Notes: a model not told the origin generated them from the letters alone. Shown: positions 21,680 to 34,900, counted from the stretch's first letter. The stretch is 64,000 bases of DNA from Calliphora vicina (GCF_958450345.1 NC_088781.1:22907857-22971856); one strand, 5' to 3'. A program made the numbers and translations.

Positions 21680-23730
21680 TTGCTATTAAAACAAAATATA
21701 AATTTTTAATGATTTAAACATAATTAAAATTTAAATAATTAAAATGTCATTAAAAACTTTTCTATCTAAAATTTTTTTTTAAATTTCTAAAAAATAGTTT
21801 CTGCATAAACATCATTTTAAGTTACACACAATGTATATATAAAACAATATATATTTTTTTATTATTAGCAATTAAAACCATAAACATAATACTAATTGTT
21901 ATTTAAGTACTATTCGTTAGTAAGCCCATATACACTCATATTAAAACCAAATAACAAAAACTCATCATAAAATAAATAAAAAAGTTAAAAAAGTATTCCA
22001 TTATTTAGACCATAGTTAGAAACCAGAGTTAAACACAATGCCACACCATAATCATTGTCTGAATACGTGTGTACGAGTATTTAATTGTAAATTTTTAAAC
22101 AAATTAAATTTATGCAAACTTTTTTATGGCCATACATACATTTTATAAACTTTTAAAAAGTTTTTCTGTAATTTTTTGAGGCATAGTTTTAATTATGTTT
22201 TTATATTATTTAGTAATATAAATTGTATGCGGGTAGAAATAACATTTTTCGACAAGTTATATTGTTCCACCTTGGAACCAAAGGAATCAATATATACAAT
22301 ATATATCTTACTTAATCACTTTCATTATACAAAATTTTAAATTCCTTAAAATTATGGTTTGCTATGGTTTGGATTCTATCGAGTTTCAAAGTTCAAAGTT
22401 CAAATTGCGTATAAGAATAATTTGAAATTGTGCAGGTTCTATTGTATATAACTTTAGAACGACTTATCTAATATTTAAGATTTTAGCCTCATAATAATGC
22501 CTAGCCTATGTAACCTAGTTCCAATATATTTTCCAAAAAGTTCTTTTCATCTGAACACAGGATAATGAACCAAAAGTTGTGTTTGAACAAGTACAATATC
22601 AAAACAACCTTCGTCCATTCTCTAATGATTTTCCTCAATAATGAGCCATCGCACAGTGGTCGGTGCTGTATGGAGTCGGCGGCCAAAAATACTTCCAGTG
22701 TAGGTATCAACTTGTAATTTCGGTCACGGGAGTGTTTGATGACTCATACCCACCCCCTACCATACCTTAGCATCCAAATTCACCACAACGCTCAGTGCGA
22801 GGTTATGACATTCTAGTTAATCAAAATTCCATATCTCAGTAATAAATAATAGTACATTTATAATTTTTGGTACAATATATAATAAGGATATTACACAAAA
22901 TTTTTTCAAAAATGGGCGTAATTGTACAACTGCCACACCCACTCCCCATATAACTGAAACTATAAACTTTTTAAAATTGATAAAAAATTAAAAATCAATA
23001 AGAATTCTTACTAAAAAATTGCAAACTAAATCTGGGTGTGGTCCGCCCGCTCATGTGAGTTTAATAAAATCGACTCCTTTTAGGCAAGCCAATCAGAATA
23101 TGTATTTTGAACTTTTGTTTTTATACGATTGCATGTTTGCCAAAATTTTGAAATTTTTTTGCCATTATAATTTGAGCGTGTTTCTAAATTACATTCTTCA
23201 AATGTGTAGCCCTCATTTTTAATATAGTTTTTCACGACATCCTTCACATTTCGAGCTTTTTCAGCATTTTAAGCACCAAATATCAAAAATATGTGAGCGC
23301 GAAAGTTTGCAATTATAAGATGTGACTACTGCAAAAACAATTTATACTAAGACCAAATTCATAAAGTAAAAATATTAAAAGTCAGTGGAAAAGAAAAAAA
23401 AAACAAACACAATTCTTTACGTGCATAACAATAACAAAGCAACGCGAACATAAACTAACAAAACACCTCACAAAAATTCAAAGTTGGACATCGAAAACAA
23501 CGAGGCCGCTTTGGTGTATGGGACATAAATCAAAGAGATGCAAAAGGATGCCGCTGAAATTTCAAATTTTAGAATCTTGGAATATTAACTAATAAACCAG
23601 AAAAAATCCCATTGGATACATCAGGGGGAAACACAACTAAAAATCTAGTTGAAATTGAAATATATGGTCGAACGAACACTAGAAATGACACTGGGCAAAT
23701 ATTAATTTTATAAAAAATACACAAGAAGCT
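21680..23730. other. Intergenic DNA with anonymous repeat-like sequence
   Basis: No gene. 22730-22960 contains 'ccaccccctaccatacc' and 'aatgggcgtaattgtacaac', wording common in noncoding dispersed fly repeats (compare 38030-38280), but no boundaries can be set. A 69-residue minus-strand frame at 22501-22710 has no recognised similarity. Confidence 0.35.
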
Positions 23731-23734
23731 AAAC

Positions 23735-23924
23735 ACAAACATATATTTGTTTACTGTAACCATATATATGGTTGATACAATCATGTGAATCATAAATTAA
23801 CCATATTATGGTTACCACAATCATGTAAATGGTTACTGTGACTATAATATTGTTAAAAATCTTGTAACACTATATAAATGGTTACAGTAACCATGCCCAA
23901 TTATATTTTTTCTCTGCGTGCATA
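23735..23924 (+). mobile_element. Foldback MITE family F, single arm
   Basis: Equivalent to the right half of the element at 48763-49248: 'cacaaacatatatttgttta', 'ggttgatacaatcatgtgaa', 'accatattatggttaccaca', 'atggttacagtaaccatgcc' and the terminus 'tattttttctctgcg'. The left half is missing, so the palindrome is lost. Confidence 0.8.
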
Positions 23925-23964
23925 TAAGCAACATTCTCGAAAATTTCATTAATATACATAAATC

Positions 23965-24222
23965 TCTGAAATATGTCAGTATCCAAACAAAATTCAATAC
24001 AAATATGTATGTTTCATATATTCGCAATTCATTCCACCAAATTTTGTGACGATTGGTCCATAATTAGTCATAGCTCCCATATAAGGCCCACTACCGAAAA
24101 TGTGTGTATTCAAATAAGATTCAACACAAATAAGTTTCATATCAAAAGAAAACTCTTTATAATCATATACCCGGTGTAGGGTATCATAAGGTCGGCCTTG
24201 CCCGACCACTTTACTTGTTTAT
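23965..24222 (+). repeat. DINE-1-like repeat, subfamily B, 3' part
   Basis: Carries 'tttgtgacgattggtccata', 'attagtcatagctcccatat' and the 3' hairpin 'ggtcggccttgcccgacc' followed by 'actttacttgttt', the same end order as copies at 25063-25764 and 31662-32328. The 68- and 71-residue frames here are repeat-derived and not genes. Confidence 0.65.
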
Positions 24223-25062
24223 TAAGAAGTCTTCTTCGCTGCTCTTCACAACGGATTTTGTTATATTTTTTTCGAATGAAATATTAAAATAAAATATAAA
24301 AAATCAATCAAATATTTCTTAACACTTAAGTAGTTAAGATAGATGAATGAAATTTTGGCATGTGGTATTCAATATTTGGATCTTTAACTCACTATTTTTA
24401 AAAAAAAAAATTATTGGAAATCTAAAAGGACATTCAAGGATAAAAATTTGAAAGGACATTTTTAGCATTTTTCTATCCTTACAGGATAAAATAAAAATAA
24501 TACGAAATATTTTACAACTCTTCTTGATCATTTGACACCAAATTTGACATAGTAGGATAATCAGAAGTATTTTAAAACATTTTTTTAAAAATGTACTCCT
24601 CTGAAAATTTTAAGTGCTTTTAAAAGGAAACAGGATCACGAAATGAACAACTGAAAACGCAGTTTTTCTCCATTTAATTTATTGTTTCAGACATATATCA
24701 TCCGGTTCGTGTCTAATATTGAGTGTCGTACGATGTTTTCATATATATTTTCCATAAAAACTTTTCTCGTTATGGTGACGAACGAGTAAAAGTTCTAAAA
24801 TTTATTTTTTTATAGAAATTTTTCATTTCGTGCCTTATACGGATTTAAAGGATCATAACGAAAGTAAATAATTTTCATAATCTTAGCGAAAAATAGCAGA
24901 GAGTTTTAAAACCAGTTATAGTAAAATGTTTGTTTATGCAAACAACCGCTACTTATACGAATGATTAATATTTTTAACAGCACATGTAATTATAAGTAGA
25001 TTAATCATACGTACCGTTGACATCCAAATATGAGAGAATTCAACAATTTTGAAGATTCTCAT

Positions 25063-25764
25063 TATACTCTACACCACCATAGTGGAGAGGGTATAATTGG
25101 TTTGTGCAGATGTTTGTAATTCCCAAAAATATTAGCCTAACATACACCTTAAAGTATCACTTTATGAGTCGATTAAACGATGTCCGTCCGTCCGTCCGTC
25201 TGGCGCAAAGTACAGATCGCAATTTTGAAGATATTTTGATAACATTTGGTACATATAATTTGTTGGGCCCAAGGACGAAGTCTATTGAAACTGTCTAAAA
25301 TCGGTCCATTATTTCACCTAGCCCCCATACAAATGTCCTACCGAAATGGGACTTTATCGGTCATAAATGTTTAATTTATATATAAATCTCCACCAATTTT
25401 GCTCCAAATAAGTTTTGTATATACAAAATTCATGTCACCAAATTTTTTTACGATCGGTCCATAATTAGTCATAGCTCCCATATAGACCCGCTTCCGAAAA
25501 TCACTTTAACTTGCATAAATTGCTTAAAAATGTTGGTATACTCACAAAATTCAACATAGTAAACTTTCATATAGACATAAATCACACGACCTAATTTCAT
25601 GGTGATCGATCCATAATTGGTCATAGCTCCCATATAAGTCCCACTTCCGAAAATCACTCAAAAATATAATTTATTGAAATTTTAAAAAAATCTTTTTTCT
25701 TATTTACTTAATGTAAGGTATTCTATGGTCGGGCTTGACCGACCATACTTTCTTACTTGTTTTT
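25063..25764 (+). repeat. DINE-1-like repeat, subfamily B, full-length copy
   Basis: 5' end 'tatactctacaccaccatag' plus 'tggagagggtata' forms a hairpin; then 'gagtcgattaaacgatgtcc' and four 'gtcc' repeats; two internal 'catagctcccatatag' modules; a 3' hairpin 'ggtcgggcttgaccgacc' and the tail 'cttacttgtttt'. This arrangement (hairpin, pyrimidine-rich block, 3' hairpin, T-rich end) parallels Drosophila DINE-1/INE-1; assignment is inference. Confidence 0.68.
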
Positions 25765-25769
25765 AGTAT

Positions 25770-27870
25770 GCTATCTGTTGATTCCTTCTTCATTATTTTT
25801 TATTTAATTTTTCTCAATAAATTAAAATGCTTAAAACTTGTTTAATTATAATTAAAAAGAACAAGTTAGTAGCTATCAGCATATTAATTAATTCATACAT
25901 TTATTTTAATCTCATTAATTTTATAAATGCTCAATTTAATTTGGTATTAGCAATGAAAAAATATTTGTTAATATTTTAATAACCCAAATTTTTTTTGGAA
26001 TTTGAATCCTAGTGCATAAAAATCCTAATAAAATGTTCTTATGTACATATTTCCAACAGTTATTTTTTTTAAAGTTTCTTTTAATTCAAATATGTACCTC
26101 AAAGTGTCAATTAATTTTAACTAAAATGTAATGCTTAAAAATATTTTCGAATTTCTGATGAAAATTTTATTTTCAAATCTAAATTATCTAAAATTAAATA
26201 GTATTTTTACTAGCCACTAAACGAATACGTTTTCATCAATTATCTCAAGATATCCACTGGAAAGTAAAACAAACTTCAACTGTTTTTGTTCAATGAACAA
26301 TGAATGACCTGAAGTGACATTTAAACGATTTTATAAAATATTTATAATATTGCAGCTTTATTTAATACGATAATAATTATTTTTATTACTATTATTATTA
26401 TTGCTTTTAAATAAATCCATTATAATATGTAGTTTAAAAATTAAAATGTTATTATGGCATTAAAATTATATACATAAATATGTAAAGCTATGTTAAATAT
26501 TATTTCATGAAACAGCTATGCATGATTTGTCATTGAAAGTGTAACAGTCAACAGCATTAATAGAAATTAGTAAGTTCTGGAATGCTTGGTACTACCTTTA
26601 AAGAACGGTCACGCACAGTTTGATTTACTTAAATTTAAATATAGGAAACGTTTCAGGAAAGACCCTTTAGTTGGAAAAAAGTCGATTATTTTAAAATCTT
26701 AAAAAATTTTAAAAAATCGGAAAAATTCGAAAGTACGAAAATGTTGATATTAAATGGCATGGAAAAGCTGACTAGTCATATTAGAAATATGTAGGATGTT
26801 ATTGGATTCTATTTCTTCCAATTAATTTAATCCTTTATGCATTTTTATTTGCTATTTTTTATTGTTTATTCAAATTTAATACAAAAACTAATAAATTTAA
26901 AATTTGTTCAAAAAAAAAAAATTGTTTTAATAACTAATGTTGCATATTAAATTGTTAGAATTTTTTTACAAACATTTTTTTCTGTTTGCATATTTGATAT
27001 GGTTTTTTGCATAAATAATTAAATAAATTTATATTCATTTTTATAGCATTTTATATAAATCTAATTAGAAATATAATAATTAGAAAATTTTATGGTAATT
27101 ACACAGTCAAAGCGGCCACTTTAATGAATCTGTGTGTGATTGTAAATATTTTATTGATTTTTTTTATGATTAAGTAGAGGGTTATGGTTTTGTTTGAATG
27201 TACTTCTATTATTTATTTAAGATCAAATAAACATTTACTGAAAATAATGGAAATGCTTATTTAGTCAAAAATTACAGAAAATTCGAAAATTCCCCAGAAA
27301 TTGTCCCAAAAATAAAATTGGCGTAAAACTAATCATATGTAAAGTCTATTTATTATTAAATTTTTAATTTAATATGCTTGGCTTTCATTTTCCAATATAT
27401 ATTATTAATTTAATATCATCGTACAATATCAAACATAGCTTTATTAAACTAATTCAGTGAAATATTACAAAATTTCCATAATTAATTGAAAATAAAGCCA
27501 TATTAATTTCACATTTCATTGCTTAATAGTTTGTTTTATTTATATTTAAAAAAAATGTTTGGAGAAAATATTCAAAATATTCAACTGCATTATAAAAACA
27601 ATGAAAAAAGCCTTAGCATTTTGTGGCTTTAATACAAACCATACATTTTAGTATTCCATTCCATTCATCCCTTCATAAAACCATATAATACAAAAGAAAA
27701 ATTTTATAATTTTTTAAACTTTTAACAAAAACGCATATTGTTTAATCAACTACAATACAAAATACAAACATATGTAAATATCATTACTCAGCCCCACTAT
27801 TAGTCAAACATATGGATATTATGGTGGCCCTTATTTTGCACATTTTGAATTTTCGAAGATCTCAAGACTT
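25770..27870. other. Very A/T-rich intergenic stretch
   Basis: No gene, transposon end or repeat of definable limits was seen in these 2.1 kb. Runs of 'tttaaaattt'-like sequence dominate. Confidence 0.4.
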
Positions 27871-27877
27871 AAAATTA

Positions 27878-28605
27878 TTATACCCTTCACCATGAGTGGC
27901 AAGGCCATTCCGTTTGTAATTTCTACACTATCAACCCCAAAAAAAAATTAAAAAAAAGCTGTTTAACTGATCTTGATTTATGCCAAATCGGGAAAAATAT
28001 TTTTTAACCGGAATATTTTTTTCGCCCAAAAAAAATATTTTTCCAATAAAATTAACTAATAAATTAAAAAAAAAAACTCAAATATTACAAAACAAATTTT
28101 GACATAAAATTATTTTACTAAAAAAATTAAAATTTTTTCTTTAAATTTTGAAATGAAAATAAAAAAAAGAATTTAAATCACGAAAAAAGAATTTTAAATT
28201 TTGTTTACCTAAAAATATTTAAAATTTTTCACCCTAACTATAAAAGAAATTTTAAAGTTAATTTTTGTTAAAGTCGACTTTATTTTAAAATAGAATTTTT
28301 GTTTTTGGAACCATAAGAAATATTACAAAAAAAGCTTTCAATCAAAACTTTTTTAAATACATACATTCAAATATATGAAAATATTTTTCAATGAATTAAA
28401 AAAACAAAATGTACATAAAACTTCAAAACTAAAATATTTTTTTTAAATAATAAAACAACATTTTAAATTATATTTGAATTTTGTTTTATGGTACGAAATT
28501 TATAATAATAATCAACTTTATGAACTTAAAATCGACTTTAAGTCTTTTGTAGTTAGGCTGTTTACTTTTAAAGTATAATTTGGTGAAGGTACATAACAGT
28601 CGGCA
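27878..28605 (+). repeat. DINE-1-like repeat, subfamily A, internally altered
   Basis: Starts 'tatacccttcaccatgagtg' with 'ttccgtttgtaatttctaca', lacks most of the central block, has a long A/T-rich interior, and ends 'aagtataatttggtgaaggt' then 'cggcacg'. The 'ccttcacc' start and 'ggtgaagg' end are the family's subterminal inverted repeat. Confidence 0.62.
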
Positions 28606-28619
28606 CGAATAAATTTCTA

Positions 28620-28880
28620 TTACTTTTTATTGGCTCACTCTTTATAATAGCTATGATCAATTATGGGTTGATCAGAAAAAAATTGGTAAATGTGATTTCC
28701 TTATATAGAAGAACATTTATTTGTGGAGGACCTTGTATATATTCTTATATAAGTCAGATATGTATGACATTAGTATGGGGGCAAGGTGAAGTTATAGAAC
28801 GATTTTTAGCAATTTCAATAGATTTCGTTCTTGGGCTGAAACAAATGTATATGTATACCCATTTTCAAAACTGCGATACA
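28620..28880 (-). repeat. DINE-1-like repeat, subfamily B, internal fragment
   Basis: Reverse-strand match to 25270-25480: 'ccaagaacgaaatctattga', 'cccccatactaatg' and 'tgatcaacccataattgatc' equivalents are readable on the minus strand. The 85-residue plus-strand frame 28653-28910 is an antisense artefact of the repeat. Confidence 0.5.
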
Positions 28881-29430
28881 AACATTTCTTGTGCCCCTAA
28901 AAAATATTGAATAAACATATTTTAGAGGAAATTGTCCAACGATTTCAAATCTGCTACTATTATTACTTTTTTAGTTCAAAAGATATAGCACTTCAAAGTT
29001 GACTGATTTTGAGTGCTCAAAAACACAGACCATTTTTAGGTAATTGGGTCCGCTTTCAGATACAGTATCTCAAAAGCTAGATAAAAAAAAATTGTACTGT
29101 TTACTTTGTGTTTTTCTAGATAAATCGAAAATATCTTTGATGGAAAATAAAATATAACTATAAATAGTTATATAAGTTCTTTGATTATTATTTTACCTAA
29201 TGCAAAAATTTCCAGCTGCCCGTCCTTGCTCCATTTATTGCTAGAGGTAAAATTTTGAAAAAAAACAAAAATGTGTTGCATGCATTTTTGGGCAATTTAT
29301 GACATATAACCCCATGCACACCCATTAGATATACCTCCTTTTACGATTTATGAGCAATATTTAACAAAAAATAAATTAAAAAAGAAATAAAAATTTAAAT
29401 CTCTTCTCGAATATTTTACAAAATATTTAA

Positions 29431-30593
29431 CCCTAACCATACTGACAACATTTACACACGTAGACTCCTGACAAGGGTACCGGGTATCGGTTGTGTAATA
29501 CAGCCAAAAGCTATTCTTTTACACAGGCAAGCCAGAAGTGATCGATTTCTACAAACAATTTGGAATACTGTAACAATAGACAATATTTTACCTCACCCCT
29601 TTCACCAATCGACTACAAGTTAGATGAATAAGTCTCGTCGGTACCTTCGACAAAACAAAGCCTATATGTATTCCAAAAGAGCTACGGACAAACCCAACGT
29701 ACGATATAGGTAAACCCCGATATGGTTTCAATAAAAACGGATCACTTGTCTGTTGTGACCAAGAATAAGAAGGGAGAGACAACTATTATTGGAAAAAAGG
29801 CGGAGTGGATGCTATGGACCAGATGGTGTCTAAATATATCATCAAATGCACATGTAGATGGATATTGCTCGTTTTTTTCAACATGATTGGCGTGGCTGCA
29901 TTGGGTGTATTTTGTGTATACTCCAGCCTCAATCGATGCGCCGTCGAGGTTTTTTGACATCATTAGGCATTGATTTGGCAACTAAAAATATTGACAAAAG
30001 AGCCAATAATAATCAAATACTCTAACGTCAGGGAAACTCTAGAGCTTTTGGCAAATAAAATCATCCCTTAAGATGATTACGATATACAACTGTACGGTTG
30101 CCAATAAAGGGTCGCTGTCACCTTTGTGATACAAAATCTGATCGAAAAACACAAAAAATGGCTGTAAACGACCAATGAACAATACGCATAGTAAAACTAT
30201 TGCTCCACTATGCACTAGATGTTAATTGCTTTTATTTTTTCTTTTATGCAACAATATTAGTACAAAGTTTGATCTAAAATATTTTTTATTTCTGAATAAC
30301 CAATAACCAATAAACATAAAAATACTATAATTTTTACTTTTTTTCATATCAAATGTAAAAAAATATATGAGGATACGCGGGTACCCTTATCAGGAGGGAA
30401 AGGACTATGTGACTTTGGGTGACTCCAGAGTCAATCCAAACGAATCAAGATTACTTTGAATGGGAAAAAACGTTAGAAAATGGTTATCTGAAGGAACTTG
30501 CGGAACATTAAATTTGTATTTTACTTCGTTTAAGAGAAATTTCATTTTAAAGTTCGTTCGGTTACCGGCGTACCCGTATTAGTACGGTTAGGG
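29431..30593 (+). mobile_element. piggyBac-family transposon, internally deleted, with TTAA flanks
   Basis: Terminal repeats 'ccctaaccatact' and, inverted, 'ccctaaccgtact' (13 bp, one mismatch) sit directly inside TTAA at 29427-29430 and 30594-30597, the hallmark of the family. A second inverted pair, 'ctcctgacaagggtacc' at about 29464 and its near-complement at about 30372, resembles the internal repeats of piggyBac elements but is oddly far from the right end. At 1163 bp it lacks roughly half of a typical autonomous element. Confidence 0.92.
29495..30200 (+). pseudogene. piggyBac-type transposase, C-terminal half, broken
   Basis: Readable pieces in order on the plus strand: YTGKPEVIDF (29520), a frameshifted TIDN part, ISLVGTFDKTKPICIPKELR (29630), PRYGFNKNGSLVCC (29718), a TAA, then KKGGVDAMDQMVSKY (about 29795; its Asp corresponds to the last catalytic Asp of the family), and VFFNMIGVAALGVFCVYSS. 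The tail with Lys/Trp-rich residues ends at 30180. The N-terminal third and the first catalytic Asp region are deleted. At least four stops or frameshifts. Frames on the minus strand at 29588-29981 are shadows. Confidence 0.85.
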
Positions 30594-30965
30594 TTAAAAG
30601 AAAAAAAAAATTTTTAATATTTTCTGGAATAATTTTAAATCATAAAATAAAATTTTAAATCTCTTCTCGAATATTTTACAAAAAATTTTTTAATATTTTA
30701 TTTTACTTCCCATAAAATTGATTTGTCCACAAATTTCAACTTTGCTAACCCATAAGTAGGCACCTAAAGCCTTTTTAAACACTCGTTTCATAGATTGATC
30801 AATTGTCTATCATATTCCTTTTTAAATTTCTTGATTTTCTTATTTGGTTCAAAAGTTATGAAAAAACTCACATGGCGCCACTAGGCGTCGTTAAATCGAC
30901 TCAGAGAGTGATTGAAGGTGGGTTGAACTAGTGTTTGTGGACGTTACAAACATCAGCACAAAGTC

Positions 30966-31010
30966 AATATACCCTCCCCACTATGGTGGCGTAGATTATA
31001 CAAATTCTAC
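30966..31010 (-). repeat. DINE-1-like subfamily B, 5' hairpin only
   Basis: 'aatataccctccccactatg' plus 'gtggcgtagattata' is the reverse complement of the subfamily B start at 25063. Nothing of the rest is present. Confidence 0.5.
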
Positions 31011-31661
31011 CAGTAAGGGATTAATTTTTATAAAAATCCACCTTACAGGAGAAGGAAAAAACTCAATAAAATCTGAAAGTGAAAGCCAAAAACTAACAAC
31101 TAAAAAATTGTAATATATCAAAAAATACTTTTAGAAAAGTTGTTTGTTTTAATATAAACTAAAATATATGCATTCAACATTTATTAGGGGTTTTTCTTTC
31201 AAAAAATTGTTGAAATAAGTTAGAGTTTTTTTAAATTACTGTAAATCTGTTACTCTTCAACATAGAAAACTATATACTTGAGTTTTGTCTACCAGAATAT
31301 GTAAAAAACCCGATTTTGAAAAAAACGAGATACGACCTTTCTATATTAAGTCATCGACATGTATTTGTCGAATGAGAACATTAGAATAAACGAAACTGAA
31401 AACACTACTGAAATGAGTTTTTATCGGAAGTTATCGAAATTATTAAAAGTATTTAAAATCTAAAAAATCCAAAAAGGACCTCAATGGTATAATGGAAGAT
31501 TTTATATGCTTAGAAAAAAACTAAAAAAATAACTCAGATATTGGATATTCTTTATCATGACTTACTTTAGTTTTTTCCAACATCTACAATCAGCGAGAGA
31601 GTTTTTTTCAAGTCGAGTTTTTTAAAACTAAGGAAAATTATTTACTTATTGGTTGAATTAT

Positions 31662-32328
31662 TATGTGTGTAACGCCCAAAAATATTAGTCTAACACCTTA
31701 AAGTATACCGATCGACTTAGAATCATTTACTGAGTCGATTAAGCGATGTCCGTCTGGTCGGCTGGCTGGCTGTCCATGTAAACCTTGTGCGCAGAGTACA
31801 GGTCGCCATTTTGAAGATATTTCGATCAAATTTGGTAGATATTATTTTTTCGACCCAAGGACCAGGCCTATTGAAACTGGCTGAAATCGGTCCATTATTT
31901 CACCTAGCTCCCATACAAATGTCCTCCCGAAATTGGACTTTATCGGTCATAAATGTTTTATTTATCTAAATATGTTTTATATATACAAAATTAATTTCAC
32001 CAAATTTTGTTACGATCGGTGCATAATTAGTCATAGCTCCCATATAGACCCGCTTCCGAAAATCACTTTAACGTGCATAAATCGCTTAAAAATGTTGATA
32101 TACACACAAAATTCAACATAGTTAACTTTAATATAGACATAAATCACACAACCTAATTTCATGATGATTGGTCCATAATTGGTCATAGCTCCCATATAAG
32201 GCCCACTTCCGAAAATCACTCAAAAATATAATTTATTGAAATTTTAAAAGAAAAATGTTTTTGCTCTTTTACTTAGTGTAGGGTATTATATGGTCGGACT
32301 TGGCCTACAATTCTTTCTTACTTGTTTT
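31662..32328 (+). repeat. DINE-1-like repeat, subfamily B, near full-length
   Basis: Parallels 25063-25764 from 'gtaacgcccaaaaatattag' onward, through 'gattaagcgatgtccgtctg', two 'catagctcccatata' modules, to 'atggtcggacttggcctaca' and 'ttcttacttgttttt'. The first hairpin is missing. All open frames inside are repeat-derived. Confidence 0.65.
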
Positions 32329-32329
32329 T

Positions 32330-33480
32330 ATTTCAATTTATTATTATAACTCCGAAACTACTAAGCCGATTGAAACGCTATATATAAATGGAAATATATA
32401 TATACAAGGAACGAAATGACATGTTCAATTGCTAGCTAGCGTTTCCAAACGAGTTATTCAAGAAAATGTAGACGCTGTTATGGCGAAGACATCAGAGAGA
32501 AGTGCGAAATTGCCGAGAATTGGCAGCAACAAAAGATTTTAAACAATAATTTTGTTTAGTGTCTTTTGGATTATTAAGTTGTATTAAAAAAAATAAACTC
32601 TACAACAAAACAAACATAGCCATTTCGCTGATTGTTTCATGTAAAATGCCAAAAACGGTGATTATTTTTAAATTTTTGTATGGTGACCACCCCAGGGGGA
32701 TTCCAGGAGGTGTGCCACTAGCATGGGTGGGTCAAAGTGGGATTTTTCAAAATTTGATCTTTGGGTCAAAATAAGGAACATCAGAATTCATTTCAGATGT
32801 ATGGCTCCTTTGGCAAAGTTTCTTATTTTGATCCCTAGAATACGATTTTCCTTGACACTTGGGCTATTTTTTTGCATTCCTACAAATCGACCCACCCTAA
32901 TATACTTAGTACATGCATACTTATGCCTGCACCAACTCTCACTACCGGATGTGCTGATATAACGGGATTATTTAGTATTTAATATAAACTCAGCAAAGAA
33001 AAAAAAGTCCAACACTCTCATAGCACAGCAAAAGAGAGAAGCTATAAAACTGCATAAAACTAAAATAAAAAGCAGCCAACAAACATCCTTTACAAGCAAG
33101 GACTCACATTTGCATACTCTCTTATTTTCACATACAAAAAAAGCACTTCAATGTAAATTGTTTATGTGTAGGAAAACCATTGTGTGTTTGTGAATTTGTA
33201 AAGACTAAATAAAATTGTTCAATTACGTATTTGATGGTGCGAACACAACAACTACCAGAACTAAAGAAGAAAAAAATATAACTATAAAAATCGTTAGATA
33301 CATAAACAATGCTAAATGGCAAAAACATTTCATCTTTATAAAAAAAAGACAACAGAAATATGCAAAGATATATACAATGCATCAAGACCAGGAATTCTTT
33401 TAATTTATTACAGAGCATTTATTTGGAAATAAACCCAATCACATTAATTTGCCGACATGTAAGCAGTACAGCAGATTTAA
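32330..33480. other. Intergenic, anonymous repeat fragments
   Basis: 32690-32900 contains a GC-richer stretch ('ccaccccagggggattccag', 'gacccaccctaatata') whose end resembles 580-620, so it may be part of another dispersed family. The 96-residue minus-strand frame at 33128-33418 is Phe-rich and shows no recognised family. Confidence 0.35.
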
Positions 33481-33484
33481 ATAA

Positions 33485-33670
33485 GAAACTTTGATGTCCA
33501 CGGCTTCGTTCAAAATCAACCTAAGCGATGATGCACATATTCACCTTGATGGCTTTTTTAATCATCAAAATTACCGCATTTGGGGTTTAGTGCAGATTTG
33601 TAACTTAAGGCATCAGTGGACAATAGTTCTGGCAAGGAAAACTTTGACAATCTGTGCACAATTCCTATAG
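33485..33670 (+). pseudogene. IS630/Tc1-mariner-type transposase scrap
   Basis: An open stretch encodes SFKINLSDDAHIHLDGFFNHQNYRIWG, which matches the first catalytic block (FSDEAHFHLNGYVNKQNYRIWG in such families), followed by a poorly matching stretch to TAG 33668. In this copy the residue after the catalytic Asp is Asp rather than Glu. No terminal repeats or other catalytic blocks were found nearby, so only about 55 codons survive. The exact subfamily is uncertain. Confidence 0.7.
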
Positions 33671-33679
33671 TGATCTACC

Positions 33680-34900
33680 AAACTTCGAGTGGGGCAAAAT
33701 ATTTTGGAAATAAATCTGTTATTTCAAAATGAGGCGTAATCGATTTTATATTTTGAAGACGGATCCAAAGTATATCACTGGACCGGCTTTCGCTCCAAGT
33801 GAATAGTGTATAGTTTGCTCAAGAACCAAAGATTTTAAAATATTCTTAAAGATTTTCCCTTTTCATACCAGTAGGGTGCAAAAAAAAGTTTGTGGGGGTT
33901 CACAACTAAAATAAAAGATTAATTCATTATAAGATATCGTTTCTCAACATTTTCTTGGTTCTTTTGTTTCAAATTTTTTTTATTGTTACATATTGCATTA
34001 TGAATTTGAATTTAACGGTCTGTAGCGGCTGCTTTCAATAGTCATCATGTTTATAAACATAGCCATCAGAAGAAACTTCTACTTATCAATAATTGTTTAT
34101 AAGTATGACAACATTAACTGTTAAAGCTGTTAAAAGCTCTAGGTGATAATTCTAGTTTTTTCCGTTAGATAATTCATGAAATTTCTAGAAGATGGTAACA
34201 ACAAGTTGAAGAGCAGTCACTCATGGTAGGCGCTGTTATAGATAACATCAACTGCATTACCTTTGTGTTGCTAAAGTCTGTATATTAAAAGAAAGTGACT
34301 ATTTAAATTGGTCTGTACTAACCTGCACCCCTATATACTTGAAAAGAATTGCTGAACCTACCCACTTTACCAATATTCACCTGCTTTTATACACTTCTTT
34401 AGTATTTATATTGGTTCCTGTTCATTGTTTTATTATTTAGTTTGTACATTTTTTGAAAAAAAAAAAAACTTTTATTTTACGCTACTTTAGTGCTGTGTGG
34501 TGGTATTTGTTAAACTTATTGAACGATAAAATTGCCTTAAAAAATAAAAATGTATTTTATTGTTCTAAAAATTTTACAAAACAAAATAAATATTCCACAT
34601 ACATCCATTTACTCGTACAAAACGAATATACACATGGAAATGAAAAACTAAAATAAAATAAAAATTGTTGCATACTTGATACGAGTTTTCTGCTTCCCTA
34701 CAACTTTTGAACAGATATTTCAACTTCAACTGCGAGAGAGTAAACTGAAAAATACTTTATCGTGTACAATAAATGCATATAAAGCATATACATGTGAAAA
34801 TAAATTGGTAAAAATGAAAACAGTGGATTGAAAATTGCTTAAAATTAAATAATTTTCCACGGTACTATAAAATAATAAAGACTTTTCCTCAGAAAATTTT
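33680..34900. other. Intergenic, no gene supported
   Basis: 34010-34320 is somewhat GC-richer and contains 'tagcggctgctttcaatagt' and 'ggtaggcgctgttatagata', vaguely like an LTR or gene-flanking sequence, but no termini can be assigned. The 67-residue frame at 34453-34656 is Lys/Asn-rich and unconvincing. Confidence 0.35.

Larger units (their letters stand above)
28885..30930 (+). repeat. Dispersed repeat C, copy 1, split by piggyBac
   Basis: Left part to 29430 and right part from 30598. Shared blocks with the copies at 34905-37420 and 54935-55260 include 'ttaggtaattgggtccgctt', 'tgcatgcatttttgggcaat', 'ttgatttgtccacaaatttc' and 'catagattgatcaattgtct'. A 'ctcttctcgaatattttaca' block appears on both sides of the piggyBac (29401 and 30661), so the host copy has a local duplication. 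No coding capacity recognised. Confidence 0.6.

Noticed and set aside
29588..29981. Minus-strand ORFs of 64 and 79 residues
   Set aside because: They lie opposite the piggyBac transposase blocks on the plus strand, which are recognisable.
32330..32440. Helitron end near 'attgctagctagcg'
   Set aside because: CTAG is present but no stem-loop precedes it and no element body could be defined.
34010..34320. Possible LTR
   Set aside because: Some GC-richer sequence but no TG...CA limits, no paired copy and no target duplication.
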